NCBI GenBank assembly: GCA_050633325.1
Contig: JBOEGH010000013.1
Span: forward strand, 6,111 to 70,110
Length of the DNA stretch: 64,000 bases
Reading direction: 5' to 3'
DNA from: UBA1672 sp050633325
Lineage (GTDB): Bacteria > Pseudomonadota > Alphaproteobacteria > Micavibrionales > Micavibrionaceae
How positions within the stretch are numbered: the stretch's first letter is position 1; every line of letters starts with the position of its first letter. The position numbers and the translations under genes are program-made. Positions 18,449-30,600 of this stretch are shown piece by piece. Below the pieces are notes generated by a model that saw nothing but the letters and a program-made list of their open reading frames with translations, searched no databases and was not told the DNA's origin.

Positions 18449-19574
18449 TACTGCCACCTAACTCATCTCCTTTAGGAGGATTTGCACCCTGCCCCAAAGA
18501 AACAGACCCTTTCTTAGCTTCAACAAATGACACCTTGTCATTTTCAACAACAAATCCCTGACCGTTAACAATTATTGTCGCCTGATCAGGCAAACCGGTT
18601 ATATGAACCCCGCTTGGGTTTGAGCTAACTATTTTAACAGGGTGAAAAGAAACAATGCCGTTATCATCAACAGTCTTAACCCCGATCACACCATTTATAT
18701 CAAGCGTTAATAAGGCCGTAGAGACAAAATGCGCCATCACACCTTTCTTAGGGATACGAACAGTTGCACTAGTACCGGAAGGCAATCCATCAGGATTAGG
18801 AATTGCGATCTCCATTCGAAAAGTTCTTGTCGTCTGCTCCGCTCTCGGAGCAATAAACCTAATTGTTCCTAGCTTATTTTCACCGGTTACCATCGCCACT
18901 TCAGCTCTACCACCGACCTGAACATTGCTGATCTCATGCTGTGGTATATAAACAGACACGATCAACGGATCATTATCGACAATTGTAAAAGCTTTATCAC
19001 CGACACTAACGTAATCACCTTGCTCTACGTGTTGAGTATCAATAACACCATCAAAAGGAGAAACGATATTAGTGTGCTCAATATCCAAAGAAATATTCTT
19101 CCCCACAGCCTGAGCAGCCCTTAAAGTTGACAAAGTTTCATCAACCCTGCTTTCCGCAGTATATCCTTTTTTACCCAGCTTTTTCGCAGAGTCATATTTA
19201 CTTTTAGCTTCGGCAATCTTTGCATTTGCTTCGTCCAACTTAACCTTACGGTCATTCATATCTATCTTCGCCAAAAGATCGCCACCCTTAACAGCGTGGC
19301 CTTCCTTCATCAAAATATCATGAACTGCACCAGAAGTCTCAACGCGCAAATCAACAACTCTATCCGGAACTACATGGCCTTGGGCAATCACATTGCTAAC
19401 AATTTTTTTTGCTGTTTGCTTGCGTACTTCGACAACGATTTTTTTCGCCGCCCCATCGGCTCCATCCTGCTTAGATACAATCGCAGGATCATTACTACCA
19501 AACATCATCCCTGATCCCATCCAGACCACTATAGAAACAGTAACACCTAAAGCGATTACATGTGATTTTTTCAT
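18435..19574 (-). CDS. RND efflux periplasmic adaptor (membrane fusion protein)
   Basis: A 379-residue HlyD-family adaptor that bridges the permease and the outer-membrane channel. It has an N-terminal signal anchor (residues 5-25), a lipoyl-like half (GAVHDILMKEGHAVKGGDLLAKID), an alpha-helical hairpin (about 110-160) and the second lipoyl half (IVSPFDGVIDTQHVEQGDYVSVGDKAFTIVD), followed by beta-barrel and membrane-proximal domains. It is the first gene of the three-gene efflux operon, and the next gene starts within its last codons. No regulator is linked, and the substrate is unknown. Confidence 0.92.
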   Translation of the reverse strand: MKKSHVIALGVTVSIVVWMGSGMMFGSNDPAIVSKQDGADGAAKKIVVEVRKQTAKKIVSNVIAQGHVVPDRVVDLRVETSGAVHDILMKEGHAVKGGDLLAKIDMNDRKVKLDEANAKIAEAKSKYDSAKKLGKKGYTAESRVDETLSTLRAAQAVGKNISLDIEHTNIVSPFDGVIDTQHVEQGDYVSVGDKAFTIVDNDPLIVSVYIPQHEISNVQVGGRAEVAMVTGENKLGTIRFIAPRAEQTTRTFRMEIAIPNPDGLPSGTSATVRIPKKGVMAHFVSTALLTLDINGVIGVKTVDDNGIVSFHPVKIVSSNPSGVHITGLPDQATIIVNGQGFVVENDKVSFVEAKKGSVSLGQGANPPKGDELGGSNESD

Positions 19575-19840
19575 TTATTTACCTTGCCATTTCCAAACAG
19601 GATTATTCTAAAAATATATATTACATCAAACACAAAAACAGAATATCTGAGATATTCAACAAACAAATATCCAACAAGGACATAAACCACATAATACAAG
19701 CATATTTCAACCAAAATACTGTGCATAACCCGACAAAAAACATTAACAACGAATGAATGACCGAATCATATCGCATACAATAACACTCAACTCACCTGCC
19801 CACTCTCCGTGGCCATCTCAATTTTCAAGGTTGAAATAAC

Positions 19841-22800
19841 ATGCTAAATAAATGGTTCAAGTTACGTTTTATGAACGGCCTCCTACTCTTCATGACTGTT
19901 GTATTACACAGCAATATGGCCTTAGCAGGGTTAGGCGCATCCGTAACTTTGGTGACCGGACAACCGACATCTATCAACCCAAGCGAGGTAACACAGCTTG
20001 AGATAACATTATCAAACAACAATACAGTGGCACCAATAAATAATGTAGCATTCTCAAACCTATTACCGGGAGTTCTTCCAAATGGGCTTAAGGTATCTGG
20101 TGTCGCGACATATAATTGTACTGACCCGTCAATACCATCCACATCACCAGGTATTGGAACACTCACCGCTACGGATGGTACACAAACAATATCACTAACT
20201 GGTGGTACTATTCCTGCTCGCGATGCCGGTAGCTCTACTGACGGAACATGTACAATAATAATACCAGTAACTGCGGGAACATCCACTGGAAACTCTGCTA
20301 CTTACAATTACGAGATCGCTAATGGAGCAGTAACCGGAAATGACGGTGCTCCCGTTGCCAATAGTGGTTCAGTAAATCAAAGTGTGAATGTATTAAGTAT
20401 TCCTGTCCCAACAATCGACAAGGCATTTGGGAGCTCAACACTTACCTTGGGTGGTGCATCCACTGCCCTGACAATAGTTATAAACAACCCAAGTGTTGTT
20501 GATTTGACTGGCGTTGATATAACTGACAACTTTCCGACCTTGGGCGGTGATGGTGTGCTTATAAAAGTTGCAACACCACCTAATGCCACATCAACATGTA
20601 CAGGTGGGGGAACTCCCGCAACATTTACCCCGGTTGCGGATGCGGTTTCGGTAACTGCAACATCTGCGACTATCACTGCGGGTGAGTCATGTACAATTAC
20701 AGTTGATGTGGTGGCTCGCCACACTAATGGGGCCTACTTAACAAGCTCTGTAAGCAACACAATTAACGGTGCCTCTGATTTTAGTAGTGATATGGGCATG
20801 ATACCATCTAATGTATCAGCCTCAGTAAGGACTCTTTCACCATTAACAATAAACAAGTCATTTAATAATTCCGCTATTGCCAGTAGCGAAACGGACACAT
20901 TTCAAGTCACCTTCTCAAACACCGGTGATTCAGATATTGTTATCAACTCCTTCACGGACAGTCCTATAGATGGTGTTGGCGATCTGGCTTATGGCTTAAA
21001 GACCACGGGCGTTCCATCAATGACATGTTCAGGCGCAGGGGTTGCGGGAACATTTGCGCGCACAGTTAATGATCTTGGGGTGACACAAACAGGTAACTCC
21101 ACAGTCGCTGCAGGCGAAACATGTACGTTGACAACCAGTTTCATTGCCACATCACAAACACCAAACGTGCCCAGATCGTTTACAAACACAATTACCCAAG
21201 GATCCGTTGGAACAACATCACCTGACATAATTTCAGAGTCTGCTTCTGCGTCAATATTAGTATCAGATGAACTTCGAATATTAAAATCAGTGACCCCTAC
21301 TAGCCCTGCTCCGGGAAGCCCAGTCAGGTATACTGTTACTGTTCAAAACTGGTCTAGCTCTGCCATCAACAATATAGAGACAGCAGATACTTTAACTAAC
21401 GGGCAAACATTCCTAACGGGGACTATTGGCGGCATAGATTATACACCAACCCTTTCCGGTACTAACTGTGTCGGATTAACTGTGCCTACTGCGACTGGTG
21501 CATCCAGTGTGTCATTGACTATCGGCACATTGCCTGCCCGAACAGGATCGGCATCCCCGGGAAGTTGTAATATTACATTTTGGAGTATGACAGACCCAGG
21601 CGCAGCAGCAGCGTCAGCAGTAACAAACGTGCTAAATGCCGGGGACGTTTGTTATGGTGGTGGTGGGACATGTAACGGTGCGGCATCACAAACCACATCA
21701 TCGAGTATTAATTCAATCACCCTTGGTGTCGAAAAATCATTTTCACCTGCAGGGCCGTTGGCGGAAAACAGTGTTTCCACAATGACTTTTCTGTTTAAAA
21801 ACAACTCTGTAAACCCTATTACTGCGACAAGCTTAAGCGACACTCTTCCTGCTGCAAATTCAGGAACAGGGCAGTTAAGGATTGCTACTCCGCCCAATGC
21901 CGCTACCACATGTGCAGGGGGTGTAATAAATGCAGTTGCGAACTCAACATCCATCACTATGAATGGTGCGACTATACCTGCGCGCGCAAGTAATGGAGAG
22001 GGAGCGTCAGGTGAGTGTCTATTGCAAGTTGATGTGGTTGCTGCGGCCGGAATATATGAGAACACCGCAACAACATCAGGTACTCAAACGCATGCAGATG
22101 GTAATTCTGTGGGTATAGGGCCAATAAATTCTAACACCGAGAATATAACATATACATCATCATTATCTGCAACCAAGGCTTTTGCACCGACGAGCGTTTC
22201 ATCAGGCGGTAAATCAACGGTAACAATACGCCTTTCAAACGGCGGTAACACACCTTTAACCGGAATAAGCGTAACAGACCCTTTGCCAACAGGTATGGTT
22301 CTTGCCAATCCTGTTAACACACAAAGCACCTGCGCTGGATCACCATCATTCACGGCTGTATCAGGGGCAAGCTCAATATCAATATCAGATGCACAAATGT
22401 CGGCGAATGGTACTTGTGATATTTTATTTGACGTTGTAGCAACAGGAAATTCAAACTGGGTGAACACAATTCCGGCAGGAAACATTACTGCCGACGGTGG
22501 GGTTGAAACACAAACAGCAGTGGTAGGTACATTAAACTTTAATGCCCCAACCAGCCTGACAGTCGCAAAAGCTACAAACCCAAGTACATTAACATTTCCC
22601 GGGCAGACCAGTATGCTAACGGTAACGGTAACTAATGGTACAGACGACGTTACCAATTTATCATTTACCGATTACTTTACAGCAGACGGAACATCAGGCG
22701 CAGCAGCAAACGGAATGCGTATAGCATCCACGCCGAACGCAAGTACAACATGTTCAGGCGGAACTGTGACAGCCACACCAAACGCAACGTCATTTTCTTT

Positions 22801-25800
22801 ATCTGGCGCGTCTCTTTCTGCATCTTCATCTTGTGTTGTGACTATTAATGTTACGTCACTTGTAATTGGTGGTATTACAAACTTTATCCCTATTGGTGGA
22901 ATTGAAACAGATCAAGGACTTACAAATAGTGGCGCGGCCACCACAAGCTTGACCACTCAAGGTAACTTAGGTGTAACTAAAAAATTTACACCAAACATCA
23001 TAAAGCCAAACACAAGGTCACGCCTACGCATTACATTTTTCAACCCCACCACTCAACCAGCAGCAAACGTTAGTGTTACAGACAATCTTCCCGCTGGTGT
23101 AGTCGTGCCACCGGGTGCTAACCCGACAACAAACTGTGTGGGCGCAACAATCACATCTCCCACCACTACCCAAGTAAATATCAGTGGCGCAAATATCCCT
23201 GCCGCTTCCGGTGGCGTCGCTCAAGAGTGTTATTCTGAAATAGATGTAACATCCGCAACATCAGGTGACTATACAAATACAATTCCAATTGGTGGCTTAA
23301 CCGGCTCTGTTGGTGGGGTATCCTCAACAAACCCTCAACCGTCAACAGATATATTATACGTAAAAGAGCCTGTAGTAATAAACAAAGCAATCGGTGGTTT
23401 TACATTAGACAGTGGAAACCCTGCCGGTTTCACAACAGGCAGCGCAACACGTGCCGTAGGTGCGACTGCTCCATTAGTTATATCCCTGACTAACCCAAAT
23501 AATATCGAACTAACACAGGCATCAATTACGGATATTTTGCCCACTAACTTGGTAATCGCGCAAACACCGTCGGCATCAACAACTTGTGCAAGTGGTACTG
23601 TAACGGCACCTGCATCTACGACGTCTTTATCTTTAACCGGAGCAACTATTCCCGCCAGTGGAAGCTGTACGGTCAGCGTTCAGGTACTAAGCAATATTAT
23701 AGGTAAGTACACAAACACTATTCCTGCGAACGCCGTTACGACGTTTGAAGGTGTCACAAACGAAGAACCAACTAGTGCTGAGATAATCATCTCTTCTCCG
23801 CCGACAATATCAAAAGAATTCTCCCCTGCGGTCATACCTGCCGGAGGGATATCAACACTGACCATTTATCTTAATAATGCTAATGACGCACCAATTACTT
23901 TAACGTCATTATTTACTGACAACCTACCTACTGCACCAGGTAATGTACTGGTGGCAGGAACGCCAAATATATCAACAACATGCCCTGACACGGTTACTGC
24001 GGCAGGAGGCAGCGGCACAATAACATATGCAAATGGCGGAACAATACCCGTTGGCGGATGTGTTATAAGCGTTGATACAACGGCATCAACACCTGGTGTT
24101 CATACCAATAATATTCCCGCAGGCGATCTGCAAACAGATTCAGGCAACAACCCTGAACCTGCAAATGCAGAATTAACCGTAAGTACACTAGGTTATATTT
24201 CAGGTCGAGTATTCCAAGATAACAATGTGGTTTCTAATGGCACATATGAGGCATCAACAGACACGCCACTTGCCGGTGTATCTATAGAGTTAAGATCAGG
24301 ATCAACATGTTCCGGGGCTTTACAGGATACCAAGACGACTAGTGCCACGGGTAATTATACATTCTCACTACTGACTTCCGGTACTTATTCGGTTTGTCAA
24401 AATTCGCAACCCACATCAACATCCAACAGCATAACAACAGCGGGAACAATAGTATCCTCAAACGGGAGCACAGGAACACCAGGCACAGCATCAAACCCAA
24501 CAACCACTAGCAGTCAAATAACATCTATCGTTATAAATAATGATGGTGGTTCAGGTGAAGTATCAGGTTCTGTGAATAATGATTTCTCTGAAATTATATT
24601 ATCCAGCATTTCAGGACGCGTATTCGAGGATCAAAATAATAACGGGGTTCAGAATGGCGCAGATAACGGTATCGAAAACATAACAATAGAACTATTGGAT
24701 AACGGAAATTCAGTTATTGGCACAACAACAACAGATGCCAACGGGGATTACAGTTTCACTGGCCTATCACCAAATACATACTCTGTTCGTGAGCCGACAC
24801 AACCTGCAAATACAAATAACGGCCAGACGATTGCCCCCGCGATTGATAACGGTGGAACATCAGGAACGCCTACTGCTGTTGGCGTAGTGCCAAGCTTGAT
24901 AGATTCAATAATCCTACCGCCTAACACAGATGCCTCTGGTCACAATTTTGCGGAAATACCTAAAGGGCGCACCATTACTGGCCAAGTATTTTTTGACTAC
25001 AATAATGACGCAACATTAAATAACGCCGATTACGGTATAGAAAGCGTTACATTAAACCTAACCGGTTCAGACGTTAACGGAACTGCAGTTACGGCAAGCA
25101 CAACAACTTTGGCTGATGGTACATATAGCTTTACATCATTGCCAGAGGGGACATATACCGTTGATCAACCTGCACAACCGACCGGAACGACTAACGGAAC
25201 TACTACTGCAGGCACAACAGGTGGTACGGCTAGTAACCCTAGTGGTACAACGAGTCAGATATTAAACATCGACTTAACCGGTGCTAACACGTTGTCTGCA
25301 GGGAATATATTCCCTGAAACGCCTGTATCTACACCGGATTTGATCATTGCTAAAACTCATGCCCCTGACAGCTTTTCAATTAATTCAACAACCGGCACAT
25401 TTACGATAACACCAAGCAATATAGGTGGCGCAGATAGCGTAGGTACGATCACAATCACAGACACATTACCTGCCGGATTAACTCTATCATCTATACCATC
25501 AGGAACGGGTTGGACATGCCCGGCCTCGATAGGAGCGGCATCATTCACCTGTACAACTGATGAGGTAATATCTGCATCATCCACCGGCAATCCAATTACA
25601 TTCCGTGTATTAGTAGACCCAAGCACAAACGGGCAATTACTTACTAATAATGCAGTAATATCAGGTGGTGGAGAGCCACCAGCATTCGAAAACAATAATA
25701 CTACCCAAGACACAGTTGGTATTACGGTTGTTGCATCTCTTTCAGGTACAATATGGCGCGATATAAACCATGATCGTCAAATTGATGTCGGTGAAGACCT

Positions 25801-27619
25801 GATTGAAGGATGGAATGTAGAATTACTGCTAAATGGTAACCTTCTTGATACTGTCACCACTGCGGCTGATGGAACATATACATTCTCAAATATTTCACCG
25901 GGCCCCGGTTACGAGGTACGTTTCCGCGAACCAACCACAGGACTATTATTTGGTAATGCTGTTACTAATGAACAAGGCATTGTTCCCGCATCAGGAACAC
26001 GTGATACAGGTGGTGCCTCAATAAACAACGGTACAAACACAGGTAATCCAGCAGGAGCAGATACTGCGGCGGGAACAGGTACGTTGAAAGATCTGTTAAT
26101 ATTGGCTGGTGATAATATTGTTGAGCAATCCTTACCCCTAGACCCTGCTGGTGTTGTTTATAATTCCCTATCACGCGCACCGATAGAGAATGCGCAAGTA
26201 ACAATAACTGGGCCAGTTGGATTTGACCCAACCATACATTTGGTAAGTGGCCAAGGAACAGTTACCACTGCGGCAGATGGATTTTATCAATTCCTGTTAA
26301 CACCCGCAGCACCAGTTGGAACATATACATTGGCCGTAACATCATATCCTGGTGGTTATGTCCCTGCTCCATCAACAATAATACCCGTATGTAACAACAC
26401 GCTTACTGTTAATGCCGTTCCTGATCCTGCCCTTGTGCATGATGAGGCAACAGCGCCAGACCTTACATCAACGACACATGACCCTGCGACATGCCCAGCG
26501 ACTACGGGCGCGCTTGCACCTGCTAATCAGGCAAGTACACAGCATTACTTTGACTTTGTTCTAAACGCGACAGTATCTGGTGATCTGGTTAACAACCACA
26601 TCCCCCTAGACCCGACAGGTGCCGGCGATATAGTAATCAGCAAAACCACTCCAACCGTGACTACCAGCGTTGGTAAAATAGTTCCATATACCATTACCGT
26701 GCGTAATACCTCCGCTAACAATTATGCTAGCCTTGATATTCTGGATACTATACCTGCCGGTTTCAAATACTTAGAAAACAGTGGTAGTACTGACGGCACG
26801 AAATTAGAGCCGACTGTAAACGGACGCTTCCTCACATGGGAAAACCAAACAATAAACGCACAACAAAGCAGAATATTTAAATTAATGCTGGTTGTTGGTT
26901 CGGGTGTGCAAACAGGTGAATATACCAACCGTGCGCAAGTAATATCAAACCCGGGAAGTGTAACAATTTCCAACATCGCAACAGCCGTAGTACGAATTAT
27001 CCCTGATCCGGTGTTTGATTGCTCTGACATTATCGGTAAAGTTTTTGATGATACTGATAGAAACGGATATCAGGATGAAGGCGAAGTTGGTATCGCTAAT
27101 GTCCGTGTTGCGACAGTAAACGGATTACTGGTAACAACAGATGATTATGGTCGTTTTCATGTCGCCTGTGCGGATATCCCAGATGAACAGCGCGGCAGTA
27201 ACTTCTTAATGAAGTTGGATGAAAGAACTCTGCCAACCGGATATCGAGTAACAACAGAAAACCCAAGATCAATTCGTGTAACACGCGGTAAAATGGCCAA
27301 ATTAAACTTTGGTGCCGCAATTCATCGTGTCATCAGAATTGATATGCAAGACAGCGCCTTTATCCCTGGAAAGGTAAACCTACACAAAGAATGGGAACAA
27401 CAATTACTAAGCGTGCCATCGCACCTATCCGCAGGACCAAGCATAGTGAGAATAGCATATGAGGTTCAAAGTGATGGAGAAGACTTATCTCGCAAACGAC
27501 TTAGCTATGTCACCGAATTCCTGCAAAAGGCGTGGAACAACAAAGAATGTTGCCACGATATCATAATAGAAAAAGAGCTGATTATGCCTGCATCAAACAT
27601 GAAAAAGGGAGATAAATAA
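19841..27619 (+). CDS. Giant secreted DUF11 / SdrD_B-like repeat surface protein (2592 aa)
   Basis: A signal peptide ends near NMALAG (residue 23-28). About ten DUF11-like beta-sandwich repeats of about 115-145 residues follow (residues about 30-1450), most carrying a TTC-G-G-T element and a later G-x-C, which suggests one disulfide per repeat. Three SdrD_B/Cna_B-like modules start near 1453 (ISGRVFQDNN), 1588 (ISGRVFEDQNNNGVQN) and 1708 (ITGQVFFDYNNDATLN). Then come a DUF11 unit (about 1833), further Cna-like modules (about 1968 and 2100), a DUF11 unit (2263) and a C-terminal Cna-like module (GKVFDDTDRNGYQDEGEVGIANV, split by the family core DDYGRFHVACADIP) with a charged tail. There is no LPXTG signal or autotransporter barrel. 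The next gene starts inside its stop codon, which suggests an export or anchoring partner. Confidence 0.85.
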   Translation: MLNKWFKLRFMNGLLLFMTVVLHSNMALAGLGASVTLVTGQPTSINPSEVTQLEITLSNNNTVAPINNVAFSNLLPGVLPNGLKVSGVATYNCTDPSIPSTSPGIGTLTATDGTQTISLTGGTIPARDAGSSTDGTCTIIIPVTAGTSTGNSATYNYEIANGAVTGNDGAPVANSGSVNQSVNVLSIPVPTIDKAFGSSTLTLGGASTALTIVINNPSVVDLTGVDITDNFPTLGGDGVLIKVATPPNATSTCTGGGTPATFTPVADAVSVTATSATITAGESCTITVDVVARHTNGAYLTSSVSNTINGASDFSSDMGMIPSNVSASVRTLSPLTINKSFNNSAIASSETDTFQVTFSNTGDSDIVINSFTDSPIDGVGDLAYGLKTTGVPSMTCSGAGVAGTFARTVNDLGVTQTGNSTVAAGETCTLTTSFIATSQTPNVPRSFTNTITQGSVGTTSPDIISESASASILVSDELRILKSVTPTSPAPGSPVRYTVTVQNWSSSAINNIETADTLTNGQTFLTGTIGGIDYTPTLSGTNCVGLTVPTATGASSVSLTIGTLPARTGSASPGSCNITFWSMTDPGAAAASAVTNVLNAGDVCYGGGGTCNGAASQTTSSSINSITLGVEKSFSPAGPLAENSVSTMTFLFKNNSVNPITATSLSDTLPAANSGTGQLRIATPPNAATTCAGGVINAVANSTSITMNGATIPARASNGEGASGECLLQVDVVAAAGIYENTATTSGTQTHADGNSVGIGPINSNTENITYTSSLSATKAFAPTSVSSGGKSTVTIRLSNGGNTPLTGISVTDPLPTGMVLANPVNTQSTCAGSPSFTAVSGASSISISDAQMSANGTCDILFDVVATGNSNWVNTIPAGNITADGGVETQTAVVGTLNFNAPTSLTVAKATNPSTLTFPGQTSMLTVTVTNGTDDVTNLSFTDYFTADGTSGAAANGMRIASTPNASTTCSGGTVTATPNATSFSLSGASLSASSSCVVTINVTSLVIGGITNFIPIGGIETDQGLTNSGAATTSLTTQGNLGVTKKFTPNIIKPNTRSRLRITFFNPTTQPAANVSVTDNLPAGVVVPPGANPTTNCVGATITSPTTTQVNISGANIPAASGGVAQECYSEIDVTSATSGDYTNTIPIGGLTGSVGGVSSTNPQPSTDILYVKEPVVINKAIGGFTLDSGNPAGFTTGSATRAVGATAPLVISLTNPNNIELTQASITDILPTNLVIAQTPSASTTCASGTVTAPASTTSLSLTGATIPASGSCTVSVQVLSNIIGKYTNTIPANAVTTFEGVTNEEPTSAEIIISSPPTISKEFSPAVIPAGGISTLTIYLNNANDAPITLTSLFTDNLPTAPGNVLVAGTPNISTTCPDTVTAAGGSGTITYANGGTIPVGGCVISVDTTASTPGVHTNNIPAGDLQTDSGNNPEPANAELTVSTLGYISGRVFQDNNVVSNGTYEASTDTPLAGVSIELRSGSTCSGALQDTKTTSATGNYTFSLLTSGTYSVCQNSQPTSTSNSITTAGTIVSSNGSTGTPGTASNPTTTSSQITSIVINNDGGSGEVSGSVNNDFSEIILSSISGRVFEDQNNNGVQNGADNGIENITIELLDNGNSVIGTTTTDANGDYSFTGLSPNTYSVREPTQPANTNNGQTIAPAIDNGGTSGTPTAVGVVPSLIDSIILPPNTDASGHNFAEIPKGRTITGQVFFDYNNDATLNNADYGIESVTLNLTGSDVNGTAVTASTTTLADGTYSFTSLPEGTYTVDQPAQPTGTTNGTTTAGTTGGTASNPSGTTSQILNIDLTGANTLSAGNIFPETPVSTPDLIIAKTHAPDSFSINSTTGTFTITPSNIGGADSVGTITITDTLPAGLTLSSIPSGTGWTCPASIGAASFTCTTDEVISASSTGNPITFRVLVDPSTNGQLLTNNAVISGGGEPPAFENNNTTQDTVGITVVASLSGTIWRDINHDRQIDVGEDLIEGWNVELLLNGNLLDTVTTAADGTYTFSNISPGPGYEVRFREPTTGLLFGNAVTNEQGIVPASGTRDTGGASINNGTNTGNPAGADTAAGTGTLKDLLILAGDNIVEQSLPLDPAGVVYNSLSRAPIENAQVTITGPVGFDPTIHLVSGQGTVTTAADGFYQFLLTPAAPVGTYTLAVTSYPGGYVPAPSTIIPVCNNTLTVNAVPDPALVHDEATAPDLTSTTHDPATCPATTGALAPANQASTQHYFDFVLNATVSGDLVNNHIPLDPTGAGDIVISKTTPTVTTSVGKIVPYTITVRNTSANNYASLDILDTIPAGFKYLENSGSTDGTKLEPTVNGRFLTWENQTINAQQSRIFKLMLVVGSGVQTGEYTNRAQVISNPGSVTISNIATAVVRIIPDPVFDCSDIIGKVFDDTDRNGYQDEGEVGIANVRVATVNGLLVTTDDYGRFHVACADIPDEQRGSNFLMKLDERTLPTGYRVTTENPRSIRVTRGKMAKLNFGAAIHRVIRIDMQDSAFIPGKVNLHKEWEQQLLSVPSHLSAGPSIVRIAYEVQSDGEDLSRKRLSYVTEFLQKAWNNKECCHDIIIEKELIMPASNMKKGDK

Positions 27620-30600
27620 TGAAAAACATTTACCTCTATAACACTGCAATCGCCCTTATAACTTTATGTGCATTACCAACGGCAGCAGCCGCAGGCAAGC
27701 ATAGTGAAGAAGGATGCAAAAGCAATAATTCATGCGTAGCACCTAACAACATAGGTAAATTATCTTTAGATTCTAAATCCGAGATAAAAGAAGTAAACGC
27801 AACCGCACCAAATTTAGAGTACCGCGATACAGCAGACGAAGTTTTAGTTCTGGTGCAACCTAACAAAGAAAACCACCTCAGCATTGCTCAAAAGGCAGAT
27901 TACTTTGGATCAGGAGAGCACGCATTATCTGACCTAGAAACAAAGACCATCGACAAATTTTTGGCGCGCATAATTGATAAAGAAATAAGAAAAATACACA
28001 TTACAGGTCATGCCGATAAACAACCATTCAAAGAAAATTCAAACAGCCCATATTCAAATAACAAAGACCTGTCTTTAGGTCGTGCAAAACAAGCTGGGCT
28101 TTACATTCAAAGAACTCTGAACAACCCCAAAACTTCGATCTATATTTCCGGTGCAGGTGACACGCAGCCAATAGTCGAATGTGATGAGAGTACTTTGGGA
28201 ATAAAGGAATACCAAGAATGCCTTTCCCCAAACCGCCGAATACAAATACAAGTTTGGTATAAAGAAAAAAATATTGAAGTCGCATGCAAAGATAGGAAAG
28301 CACAAAGCACAGATTTACCATTTCGTATATCAATTGACGGAGAACCTATTGCAAAAGGCGATACGTCAAACAGCGCCGATGTCACAAGATGTAAAGATGT
28401 CGCATTAGAAAAGGCAAATATTCAGGTGCGTTTTGATCCGTTGGAAGACACGCAAGCATTAAATATTACTGCCTACCCGCAAAATGTTGTGCGTGGAGAA
28501 AACGTCAGCTTCACCCCATATTCAAATTACAGCTATTACATACATAAAGCAGAAGTTCGTATATTTGAAGAAGGACAATCTACACAAAAAGCACCGCTTA
28601 CTGTTATAGATTTAGACACCTCACTAGAACATGAGGCAAAATGGCAATCTCCAAAAGGATCAGGCCAACGATCATTACAATATGTTCTACGTGTATATGA
28701 TGATAAAGGCCGCTTTGATGAAACCAGTGCTATGGCTTTACGGTTATTGGATAAGAGCCGACCTTTAGACGATCAAGACACAGAAAAAAGGGAAAAACTA
28801 ACTGGATATGGTGAAAATCACCTAACAATCAAAAATATTCCCGTATCAGGTGGTATCGTAACAATAAATGGCGACAATATATCACAAGGAACAAAAGTAA
28901 ACGCAATGGGCGCAAGCGTCCCGGTTGATAATAATGGTCGTTTTGCATACCGCCAGATTTTGCCTGCCGGAAACCACAGTGTTGATATTGAAACCATTTC
29001 ACCCGATGGCACACGTGCGGAATTCACACGATCTTTATACATACCTAATCAAGATTGGTTTTATGTCGGACTGGCAGATCTAACGGTCGGTAAAAATGAT
29101 GTTGATGGCCCTGCAAATCTTGTAACAGGTAACAACAGTAAAAAATACGACGGTGATGCCTATGTAGATGGCAGACTCGCATTTTATGCAAAGGGAAAAA
29201 TTAAAGGTGTCTGGCTGTTAAGTGCCAGTGCGGATACGAAAGAACAACCGGTAGAAGACCTGTTTTCTAACTTTACCAGTAAAGACCCGAGACATTTACT
29301 AAAACGCATAGACCCTAATAAATATTATCAAGTCTATGGTGATGATTCTACAACGATTGAAGATGCCCCAACACAAGGCAAATTCTATGTAAAGCTGGAA
29401 AGAGATAAGTCACATGTTATGTGGGGTAATTTTCAGACAAAAATAACAGGCACAGATTTGGTTAATTACAGCCGCACTCTTTACGGAGCGAACGCAGAAT
29501 ATGTCAGCCCTACAGTAACTAGCCAAGGTGAAAGCAAAACAGAAGTCACTGCCTTTGCCGCCGATCCAGGTTCAGTTTCTTCATTGGAGGAGCATCGCGG
29601 AACCGGTGGATCATTGTATTATTTACGTGGTCAAGATGTCGTAGTTGGGTCAGAAAGGTTACGTATTGAAACCAGAGACCGTGATTCAGGCATTGTTCTG
29701 AACACGCAATATCTAACATACGGTCAGGATTATGAAGTCAACTATACCCAAGGGCGTGTGATACTACGTGAACCTTTAAGCTCAACATCCAGTAATAATA
29801 CAATCGTCCAAACCGGATCGCTTTCAGGTAATCCTGTTTATCTGGTTGCCGGTTATGAATTCACACCAAGCGCAAGTGAAATCAACAACCTAACAAAAGG
29901 TGGTCGCGTCAGCCATTGGGTAAATGACAATCTTCGTGTCGGTGTTACGGCCTATGACCAAGACGGATCAGGTCTGGATCAGACATTAACCGGTATTGAT
30001 ATAACTGCACGTTATAAACCGGGGACATATATAAAACTTGAAACCGCGAGATCACGCGGTGCGGGTAATGGCTCTCTTTCATCCGTTGATGGCGGGTTCA
30101 GTTTTAACAGCTTGGATCAAACAAAAACTGATAATATAGAGGCCGACGCATATAGAGCCGAAATAGGCATTGATCTTTCCGAGGTCACAGACGGAAAACA
30201 AAAAGGCAGTATCAATGCATATACACTAAGCCGTGAAGATGGTTTTTCCGCACCCGGCCAATTAACCAGCGAGCAAATCCTTCAACATGGATTAAGCGCA
30301 AGCGTCCCCATTACAGACAAAACAACCTTAGAAGCAAAACTTGACTATAAATCAGGTGACGAAACAGGTGATATTACATCAGCAGAGATAATTGCCGAAC
30401 ATAAATTAAGCCCCGAAAGAACGGTAAGCGTAGCAATGCGTCACGATGATCGTAATACAAGCAGTACCGTCGGCGGCAGCAGTGAAAAACTGTCCGAAAC
30501 AGGAGAGCGCACAGATATTGCTCTAAAATACCTATATGCACCGACGACTGAAGAAGGTGAAAAGAAAAACTACGAAGTCTATAGCCTGATGCAAGCGACC

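Noticed and set aside
21652..22656. Long antisense frames (137 and 190 residues) inside the DUF11 giant
   Set aside because: They arise from the repetitive Thr/Ala/Val-rich coding sequence read backwards, with no start signal or recognisable protein.
19841..24190. Periodic repeats that might suggest a CRISPR or satellite array
   Set aside because: The periodicity is at the protein level (DUF11 modules of about 120-145 residues). DNA identity between repeats is low and there are no spacers.
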